The position numbers and the translations under genes were made by a program. Below the pieces are notes generated by a model. That model saw nothing but the letters and a program-made list of their open reading frames with translations. It was not told where the DNA came from and made no database searches. Shown piece by piece: positions 59,037 through 64,000 of a stretch of 64,000 nt of DNA. The stretch is from Arthrobacter bambusae (GTDB lineage Bacteria > Actinomycetota > Actinomycetes > Actinomycetales > Micrococcaceae). The stretch is taken from assembly GCF_022606295.1 (NCBI RefSeq), contig NZ_JAHHZS010000002.1, positions 124,001-188,000 on the forward strand, in the 5' to 3' direction. How positions within the stretch are numbered: position 1 is the first letter of the stretch; every line of letters starts with the position of its first letter.

Positions 59037-59957
59037 ATGAACCACTCGCACCTCGCGTCCGAGCCGCTCGACGTCGTCGTGGTCGGCGAAGCGCTCATCG
59101 ACATCGTCAACTCGCCCGAAGGGCAGACCGAATACCCCGGCGGCTCGCCGGCGAACGTCGCCTACGGCCTTGGACGGCTCGACGTGAAAGCCGGGCTGCT
59201 GACCGCCGTCGGGCGCGATTCCCGGGGCGAGTCCATCGCGGCGCACCTGGCAAGCGCAGGAGTGGTTGTCCTGCCGGGCTCACAATCGCTCGCGAAGACC
59301 GCGACGGCGACGGCGGAGATCGCCGCGGACGGTTCGGCGGAGTACACCTTCGACATCGAGTGGAAGCTGGCTCCTGCCGCCCTCCCTTACGCCCCGAAGA
59401 TCCTCCACACGGGTTCGATCGCCACGTTCCTCGAGCCCGGCGCCGCCGTCGTCAGGACCCTCCTGGAGCAGGCCCAAGGCGGGTGCATCGTCACGTACGA
59501 CCCCAACATCCGCACCGACCTCCTGGGCAGCCACGGCGAGGCACGGCGCATTTTCGAGGAGCTCGTGCCGCTGACCAGCGTGGTGAAGCTCAGCGACGAC
59601 GACGCGTTCTGGCTCTATCCGGGCAAGTCCTTGGAAGAGACTGCCAAGCACATCCTGGGCCTCGGAGCAGGCCTGGCCGTGGTGACTCGGGGCGCGCAGG
59701 GCTCCCTCATGGCGACGCCGTACACCCAGCTGACGGTTCCCGCGGTGACCTCAGTGGTCGCGGACACCATCGGGGCCGGCGATTCCTACATGTCGGCTCT
59801 GATCCTCGGGCTGCTGCTGCGCGGCAGCCAAGGGCTTGCGCCCACGGTCCTCGAACGCATCGGACAGACCGCTTCCATGGCCGCGTCCATCACCGTGGGG
59901 CGGCCCGGAGCCAATCCGCCCACGCACCGGGAGCTCCTTGCCGGGATGGCGAGGTAG
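59037..59957 (+). CDS. PfkB-family carbohydrate kinase (fructokinase-like)
   Basis: The 306-aa ribokinase-fold protein has the PfkB signature 1 region PGGSPANVAYGLGRLDV and signature 2 DTIGAGDSYMSALILGLLL with catalytic Asp in GAGD. GEALIDIVNSPEG at the N-terminus is typical of fructokinases. It phosphorylates a sugar, probably fructose or a related ketose. AGGAAC precedes the ATG. It is downstream of and codirectional with the LacI gene. No sugar transporter is in the unit, so the sugar likely enters by another route. Confidence 0.87.
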   Translation: MNHSHLASEPLDVVVVGEALIDIVNSPEGQTEYPGGSPANVAYGLGRLDVKAGLLTAVGRDSRGESIAAHLASAGVVVLPGSQSLAKTATATAEIAADGSAEYTFDIEWKLAPAALPYAPKILHTGSIATFLEPGAAVVRTLLEQAQGGCIVTYDPNIRTDLLGSHGEARRIFEELVPLTSVVKLSDDDAFWLYPGKSLEETAKHILGLGAGLAVVTRGAQGSLMATPYTQLTVPAVTSVVADTIGAGDSYMSALILGLLLRGSQGLAPTVLERIGQTASMAASITVGRPGANPPTHRELLAGMAR

Positions 59958-60030
59958 GACGGCTGGGACGCGACGGCGGCCGGGGCCCGGCCCGGCTTGC
60001 TTCCGGGAGCGAGGCCGGACCGTCCGGCTT

Positions 60031-60954
60031 CTAGCGCGAGGTGATGCTCCGCGAGCGGCGCCGCGTCAGCCCGACGCCTACGAGGCAGATGACACCGCCC
60101 ACGAGTCCCCAGATGGTGGGGATCTCCTTGAGCACCGCCCAGGAGATCAGGATCGTGGTGCCCGGAACCAAGTAGGTCGTGGCGGCGAGTTTGCCGGCCT
60201 CGATGAGGGACAGTGCATAAGCCCACGTGGTGAAAGCGATGGCCGTCGGGAAGATTCCGAGGTACACCAAGCCAAGCGTGGCCGGAAGGGGCGCTGCCTG
60301 CACTTCGGTCACCAGCTGGCCGGCCCACGGCAAGCAGCACACTGCGCCCACCATAATGCCAAACCAGGTGGCCTGCGCCGCGGAGAACGTGCGCAGCACG
60401 GGCTTCTGGACGATGACGCTTACCGCGGCGAGCACGGCGGCAAGAAGGCACAACAGCACTCCGGCAACATCCGCCGTCGAGCGCTGTCCCGAACCGAGAG
60501 CGATCAGGGCAACGCCGCTGAATGCCACGAGGCTGCCGATGATCAGCCAACGCGGAAATCCTTCTTTAAGGATGACGCCGGCGAGGACGGCGATCAGGAT
60601 GGGCGAGACGTTGATGAGCATGGCGCTGGTTCCGGCATCGAGCATGTGCTCGGCGGCGTTCAGGGCGAGGTTGTAACCTGCGAACCACATGACGCCGTAG
60701 GCGAGGATGGGCAGCCATTCGCGGCCTTTGGGCCAGCGCTTGAGCCTGGGCAGGGCGACAATTCCGAGCGCGACGGCGGCAACAACCAGCCGTCCGAGCG
60801 TCAGCGAGCCGGGGGAGAAACTGGGTCCCACTGCGCGGATGCCTACGAAGGCGGACGCCCAAAGGACAACGGTGACGACGACGGCGGCGATGCCGAGCTT
60901 ACTGATGGTCCGGGAGGGAGTGGTCGCCGGAGAGAGGGGGGTGCTTGTGGCCAT
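60031..60954 (-). CDS. EamA/DMT-family transporter
   Basis: The 307-aa protein has about ten hydrophobic helices and two EamA repeats. LWASAFVGIRAVGPSFSPGS and LLAAVLAAVSVIVQKPVLRT mark the repeats, with NVSPILIAVLAGVILKEGFP and VPGTTILISWAVLKEIPTIW as the conserved ends. The family includes metabolite exporters (RhaT/YdcZ type) with broad substrates. The start at 60954 is the only good ATG. No neighbours hint at a substrate. Confidence 0.9.
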   Translation of the reverse strand: MATSTPLSPATTPSRTISKLGIAAVVVTVVLWASAFVGIRAVGPSFSPGSLTLGRLVVAAVALGIVALPRLKRWPKGREWLPILAYGVMWFAGYNLALNAAEHMLDAGTSAMLINVSPILIAVLAGVILKEGFPRWLIIGSLVAFSGVALIALGSGQRSTADVAGVLLCLLAAVLAAVSVIVQKPVLRTFSAAQATWFGIMVGAVCCLPWAGQLVTEVQAAPLPATLGLVYLGIFPTAIAFTTWAYALSLIEAGKLAATTYLVPGTTILISWAVLKEIPTIWGLVGGVICLVGVGLTRRRSRSITSR

Positions 60955-61218
60955 GATGCCAATCTAGCCCGGGAAGGGCTGGACGGACTGGCGGAATTCG
61001 GACGTCTTTCAACAAGAAACCGCCAACTCTGTCGTAGCGGTTTTGAACGGGACGCTGCGTCCCCGTTTGCGTTCCGGTTTTCGCTTCGCGGGAGGCGATT
61101 TGGGAATATCCCCGACTATGCTCTAAAGTTTTAGAGTCCAGTTCGGACGAGCGAGAAGCGGGATGCAGGCGGGAAATCGCATTGCGTTGTCGGCCGTCGC
61201 GAATTCGGATTGTTCCAG
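60955..61218. other. Gap before the tRNA cluster with a perfect palindrome
   Basis: No gene is visible. AAACCGC (61017-61023) can pair with GCGGTTT (61037-61043), followed by T. CTCTAAA-GT-TTTAGAG (61121-61136) is a perfect 16-bp palindrome 82 bp before tRNA-Glu. TATGCT (61117-61122) overlaps it and could serve as a -10 for the tRNA operon, with no good -35. Confidence 0.35.
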
Positions 61219-61291
61219 GCCCCCATCGTCTAGCGGCCTAGGACACCGCCCTTTCACGGCGGCGGCACGGGTTCGAATCCCGTTGGGGGTA
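61219..61291 (+). tRNA. tRNA-Glu (UUC)
   Basis: 73 nt. Acceptor stem GCCCCCA/TGGGGGT closes with one G-U pair, and A is the discriminator. The anticodon stem CCGCC/GGCGG encloses CTTTCAC with anticodon TTC (61253-61255). The T loop GGTTCGAATCC is standard. No CCA is encoded. Confidence 0.95.
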
Positions 61292-61391
61292 CGCAAGGAA
61301 CTGGTCAAGTCGGGCTGAAAAGTCTGGTAAGCTGGAAGCCTTGAAAAAAGCGGTGGAGATGCCGCAATCGCGGTAGAGATACTGCAAGCAA

Positions 61392-61465
61392 GGCCCTGTA
61401 GCGCAGTTGGTTAGCGCGCCGCCCTGTCACGGCGGAGGTCGCGGGTTCAAGTCCCGTCAGGGTCG
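61392..61465 (+). tRNA. tRNA-Asp (GUC)
   Basis: 74 nt. Acceptor stem GGCCCTG/CAGGGTC, discriminator G. Anticodon stem CCGCC/GGCGG encloses CTGTCAC with anticodon GTC (61426-61428). The T arm GGGTTCAAGTCCC is standard. CCA is not encoded. It is 100 nt after tRNA-Glu, in the same direction. Confidence 0.95.
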
Positions 61466-61472
61466 CTCTGAT

Positions 61473-61492
61473 TGCCGGAAGAACTTCCGGCA
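61473..61492. other. Hairpin between tRNA-Asp and tRNA-Phe
   Basis: TGCCGGAAG (61473-61481) and CTTCCGGCA (61484-61492) form a perfect stem of up to nine pairs. There is no U-run, so it is more likely a processing signal in the tRNA precursor than a terminator. Confidence 0.5.
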
Positions 61493-61515
61493 GTCATGGT
61501 GACATTGTCACCTAA

Positions 61516-61588
61516 GGCTCTGTAGCTCAGTTGGTAGAGCGTTCGACTGAAAATCGAAAGGTCACCGGATCGACGCCGGTCGGAGCCA
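61516..61588 (+). tRNA. tRNA-Phe (GAA) with encoded CCA and atypical T loop
   Basis: 73 nt. Acceptor GGCTCTG/CGGAGCC with one G-U pair, discriminator A, then CCA encoded at 61589-61591. The anticodon GAA is at 61549-61551. The T stem ACCGG/CCGGT encloses ATCGACG, where position 54 is A instead of the nearly universal T. Confidence 0.93.
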
Positions 61589-61596
61589 CCACTGGG

Positions 61597-61627
61597 AAGC
61601 GTCAGTTCTTCGGAACTGGCGCTTTTC
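61597..61627 (+). terminator. Intrinsic terminator of the tRNA operon
   Basis: AAGCGTCAGTTC (61597-61608), loop TTCG, and GAACTGGCGCTT (61613-61624) give a 12-bp stem with one G-U pair and the very stable UUCG tetraloop. TTTTC TTC follows. It lies 5 bp after the tRNA-Phe CCA. Confidence 0.9.
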
Positions 61628-61787
61628 TTCATTTAACCTGCAGCGGAAAAGCCCTGGATATTCACTTTGTGCGCAAAAGCCGAACATTTCCCGGGGTGAT
61701 CCAGCAGAATTTCACGGCAAGGGCCGCTTGTCTCCGCCTTCTCTTAGCCACGCGCTAGTGTGGTACTCAAGAGAAGGGGAGGGCTAC

Positions 61788-62261
61788 ATGGACCAGCAGG
61801 AAAGCTACACCGTGCCTGAACCGGAAGCCGTTGGGGCTCCGGTATCCGAGGACCGGCAAACGGTGGCAGGAAGTGGCCGCACAGTGATCTCGGATTCCGC
61901 CGTCGCCAAGGTTGCCGGCATTGCCGCCAGGGCCGTTCCGGGCGTCTATTCCCTCGGATCGGCTCCATCGCGCGCCCTCGGAGCCATCCGCGATGCCGTC
62001 GGCAGCCAGGACCATGCCGCAGGTGTCCGCGCCGAGGTCGGAGAGACCCAAGTGGCCGTGGACCTCAATCTTGTGGCCGTCTATGGATACCCTTTGCATG
62101 ATGTCGCCAACCAGGTCCGCGCGGCCGTCTACCGTGCGGTCGAATCGCTGGTCGGGCTGGAAGTCATTGAGGTCAACGTTGAGATCAACGACGTCTACGT
62201 TGCCCCGCCCGTCAAAGCCGGAACAAAAGGCGCATTATCGGAAAGGGAGCCACTCCAGTGA
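61788..62261 (+). CDS. Asp23/Gls24 family envelope stress protein
   Basis: The 157-aa protein has a polar N-terminus followed by an Asp23 domain. VISDSAVAKVAGIAARAVPG is the start, then AVDLNLVAVYGYPLHDVANQ, VRAAVYRAVESLVGLEVIEV and NVEINDVYVAP. Asp23/Gls24 proteins are small cell-envelope stress proteins anchored by a membrane partner. AAGGGGAGG lies before ATG 61788; the longer upstream frame has no ribosome binding site. It begins a five-gene cluster with overlapping starts and stops. Confidence 0.88.
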   Translation: MDQQESYTVPEPEAVGAPVSEDRQTVAGSGRTVISDSAVAKVAGIAARAVPGVYSLGSAPSRALGAIRDAVGSQDHAAGVRAEVGETQVAVDLNLVAVYGYPLHDVANQVRAAVYRAVESLVGLEVIEVNVEINDVYVAPPVKAGTKGALSEREPLQ

Positions 62262-62449
62262 GCATGACTGTTGTCGGGATCGGGATCGGCGCCTTCGTGG
62301 CGTTCATGGCCTTCCAATTCGGGCTGTGGGGTTTCATCATTGCCCTTCTCTTCATGGGCATCGGCGCACTCCTGGGCCGCGCCGCGGACGGAAAGCTTGA
62401 CCTGCGCAGCGTGCTGGATGCCCTCACCGGCCGCCGCTCGTCGTCATGA
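62258..62449 (+). CDS. Small membrane protein of the Asp23 cluster (DUF2273-like)
   Basis: The 63-aa protein has two hydrophobic helices (VVGIGIGAFVAFMAFQFG and GFIIALLFMGIGALLGRAAD), followed by a polar C-terminal tail ending in LDALTGRRSSS. It resembles the small DUF2273 proteins found beside Asp23 genes. The start is GTG 62258 overlapping the previous stop by GTGA; ATG 62264 is possible. It probably helps anchor the Asp23 proteins. Confidence 0.78.
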   Translation: MSMTVVGIGIGAFVAFMAFQFGLWGFIIALLFMGIGALLGRAADGKLDLRSVLDALTGRRSSS

Positions 62450-62829
62450 GTTCCACGGCTGAGGCTGTGCAGCCTGCCGTCTCCCTGGCCGGACACAACC
62501 GAATCAGCACCCAGGCCCTCACCACTTTGGCCCAGGCGGCCGCTGCCGAGGCGCTCGGCGTCTCGGCGCAGGATGTGCGCGCCGAGTGGTCGGACGACGA
62601 CGGCCTCCTGGCACTCTCGATAGCCGCCCCGATCCGTGTGCCCTCGCTGACCGAAGTCCTCAGGGACCCGCTGCGTGTCGAAGGATACGGCGGCACGGTT
62701 TGGGACCGGGCCGTCGCTGCCAAGACCGCCATCCTTGAGCGTGTCACCCAGCTGAGCGGTTCCACCCTGAGCCGCGTGGACATCCGGATCAGCGGCGCAC
62801 GCGTCAGCGAAGGAGCCCGCGTCCAATGA
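62446..62829 (+). CDS. Asp23-domain-like hypothetical protein
   Basis: The 127-aa protein has the Asp23-like pattern: RISTQALTTLAQAAAAEALG, VSAQDVRAEWSDDDGLLALS and AAKTAILERVTQLSGSTLSR with a final VDIRISGARVSEG. The resemblance is weaker than in the first gene, and the central region is different (VPSLTEVLRDPLRVEGYGG). It overlaps both neighbours by 4 bases (ATGA). It may pair with the first Asp23 protein in a mixed complex. Confidence 0.72.
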   Translation: MSSTAEAVQPAVSLAGHNRISTQALTTLAQAAAAEALGVSAQDVRAEWSDDDGLLALSIAAPIRVPSLTEVLRDPLRVEGYGGTVWDRAVAAKTAILERVTQLSGSTLSRVDIRISGARVSEGARVQ

Positions 62830-63539
62830 GCCACGCCCAGACCCCGCACGCCCGGCGCAGCCACCCCGACCGCGGCCACCCGGACACTTTGCACGCAGCG
62901 GATACGGCCGACGGCGATACCCCCGGCGCCCCGGCACCAGGGACCTCCGACGTCGGCGACCGGATCGACGTCGGACTCCAGCGCATCCTCAAGCGCGAGA
63001 CCCGCTCCTCCCGCGCCGGAATGGCGGGACTGGCGGCGGCCCTTGTGATTGCGGCCTGTGTCTATGCCCTCCTCGAATCCGCCTTGCGCGCCATCGGCCA
63101 GCCGCCGTGGCTCATCGATCCGCAAACGGCCGCTGAGCGGCTCACTGCCCTGCCCGGAGGTACTTCGCCCTTGCTGCTCGGTGCGCTGGGCGGGGTCGTC
63201 GCCATGGTTGGGTTGATCTTCTTCTTGAACGCGGTCCTTCCCGGCCGGAAGTCCCGTCACTTGCTTCAGGATCCCCGGGCCGGAGTAGTGGTGGACGACG
63301 AGGTCATCGCTTCGGCGCTGGCCCGGGCCGCCCGGACCGCAGCGAACGTCACCCAGGAGCAAGTCATGGTGGTGGTTTCGCAGCGGTTGGTTGTGGTCAA
63401 CGTCAGGCCCACCTCGGGGGTGCCCTTGCGCGAGGAACGGATACTTGCGGCCGTGGAGGATGAACTTCAAAGGATGGCGCCTTCGCCTATGCCTTCAGTC
63501 CGTGTCAATGTCGCGACGTCCGGGGTGATCGGGGCATGA
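62826..63539 (+). CDS. DUF6286-like membrane protein of the Asp23 cluster
   Basis: The 237-aa protein has a disordered His/Pro/Asp-rich N-terminus (residues 1-50), two membrane helices (GMAGLAAALVIAACVYALLE and LLLGALGGVVAMVGLIFFLN) and a C-terminal soluble domain with VVVDDEVIASALARAARTAA and VVVSQRLVVVNVRPTSGVPL. The soluble part has an Asp23-like fold. These features match the DUF6286 group found in actinobacterial Asp23 clusters. It is a likely membrane anchor. It overlaps its neighbours by 4 bases. Confidence 0.75.
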   Translation: MSHAQTPHARRSHPDRGHPDTLHAADTADGDTPGAPAPGTSDVGDRIDVGLQRILKRETRSSRAGMAGLAAALVIAACVYALLESALRAIGQPPWLIDPQTAAERLTALPGGTSPLLLGALGGVVAMVGLIFFLNAVLPGRKSRHLLQDPRAGVVVDDEVIASALARAARTAANVTQEQVMVVVSQRLVVVNVRPTSGVPLREERILAAVEDELQRMAPSPMPSVRVNVATSGVIGA

Positions 63540-64000
63540 ACGGCACTCCGCACGTCCTCAACCGCATCCTGATCGGCATCCTTGGCCTGAAGCTGCTGGC
63601 CATTGGCATTCTCCTGATGCTGCTCGCCACGGTTCCCGCCGTCGGGAGGTGGTGGCAGGGCTGGTCCACCGGGCTCTGGGAACACGCCAAGTACCTCTCC
63701 GAGCAGACCCGTATTCCGGGACGGGAGGAAAGCTGGCTCTGGATTGCGGCAGCTGCGGTGCTTGTTGTGCTGATCGTGCTCATGGTGGCCTGGGTATCGC
63801 AGCAGGGCAAAGGCCGCGCCAACCTCATCGTGTCGGAATACGACGACGCCCGGACCCCTGGCGACGTCAATATCGGAGGCAACCTTGCCGAGCAGGCGCT
63901 CAAGGCGGCCCTCGCGGAACGCGCGGACCTCGCCGGCGTAACGGTGGCAACGTACGAGGTCAACGGTCGCCCCGGGCTCCGTGTCCGGGTCCAGCCCCGT
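63536..64000 (+). CDS. AmaP-like Asp23 membrane anchor, cut by right edge
   Basis: The 155 visible codons show two membrane helices (LNRILIGILGLKLLAIGILL and WLWIAAAAVLVVLIVLMVAW), followed by a soluble region with GDVNIGGNLAEQALKAALAE and VNGRPGLRVRVQPR at the cut. This matches AmaP-type alkaline shock membrane anchors. The start at ATG 63536 overlaps the previous stop (ATGA). The gene continues beyond the window. Confidence 0.78.
   Translation, partial: MNGTPHVLNRILIGILGLKLLAIGILLMLLATVPAVGRWWQGWSTGLWEHAKYLSEQTRIPGREESWLWIAAAAVLVVLIVLMVAWVSQQGKGRANLIVSEYDDARTPGDVNIGGNLAEQALKAALAERADLAGVTVATYEVNGRPGLRVRVQPR

Noticed and set aside
59836..61134. 432-aa plus-strand frame across the EamA gene
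   Set aside because: It is the shadow of an EamA transporter. The text is Arg/Gly/Asp-rich and ends in the tRNA upstream region without any domain.

Overview
The window is GC-rich, densely packed DNA from an actinobacterium. Gene content and style suggest the Micrococcaceae, most likely the Arthrobacter/Paenarthrobacter/Pseudarthrobacter group. This is inferred from short intergenic gaps, many ATGA or GTGA stop/start overlaps, GTG starts, GAF-ANTAR, BldC-like and Asp23/Gls24 genes, and a hut locus run by an IclR-type regulator. I see no phage, insertion sequence, CRISPR array, rRNA or replication origin. The window cuts a DeoR regulator at the left edge and an Asp23-cluster membrane protein at the right edge.

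Layout. Positions 1-3.1 kb hold a DeoR regulator with a large palindromic operator, two small hypothetical genes (one zinc-ribbon), a GAF-ANTAR RNA-binding regulator and an SRPBCC protein. Positions 3.4-16.6 kb are one long catabolic unit on the + strand: hydantoinase/oxoprolinase A and B, a ribose-type ABC importer (lipoprotein, double ATPase, permease), a 22-codon leader ORF, a degenerate HyuA paralogue, a DUF917 protein, a PucR-type regulator, a GAF protein and an amidohydrolase. It looks built to import a small cyclic amide, imide or hydantoin-like compound and open it; the substrate is unknown. Positions 16.7-21.7 kb hold an esterase and a LacI / beta-phosphoglucomutase / GH65 phosphorylase operon with a perfect operator. 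Positions 21.7-27.2 kb hold a glycosyltransferase, an AlkD-like protein, a small acidic protein, and the 5-oxoprolinase genes pxpABC coupled to an upstream hypothetical gene.

Positions 27.2-41.3 kb are mixed housekeeping and accessory genes: DUF445, a glycerophosphodiesterase, FAH hydrolase, AzlCD, TetR, thiamine-binding protein, O-methyltransferase, GNAT, a spermidine-synthase-like protein, LysR with an MHS transporter and a 3-hydroxybutyrate-type dehydrogenase, a GGDEF protein, and a small HTH gene pair. Positions 41.4-50 kb are the histidine-utilisation region: a LysE pseudogene, an APC permease, an IclR regulator, hutU, hutH and hutG. Four copies of an 18-bp palindrome, TGTCYGGTATTCCRGACA-like, lie at its promoters. 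Positions 50-61 kb hold a purine-type permease, a CopC-like protein, a two-domain universal stress protein followed by a rifampin-phosphotransferase/PEP-synthase-like enzyme, a zinc metallopeptidase, a LacI-PfkB pair and an EamA transporter. Positions 61.2-64 kb hold tRNA-Glu, tRNA-Asp and tRNA-Phe, a terminator, and an Asp23/Gls24 cell-envelope cluster.

The most striking non-gene structure is a family of six dispersed intergenic palindromes sharing the core TGTCGTT...AACGACA. Their outer arms fall into subtypes, and one copy joins two different arm types. Other notable items are a cluster of TGGACATG repeats after pxpC and similar Gly/Ala/Ser/Thr minisatellite tracts inside two unrelated proteins.
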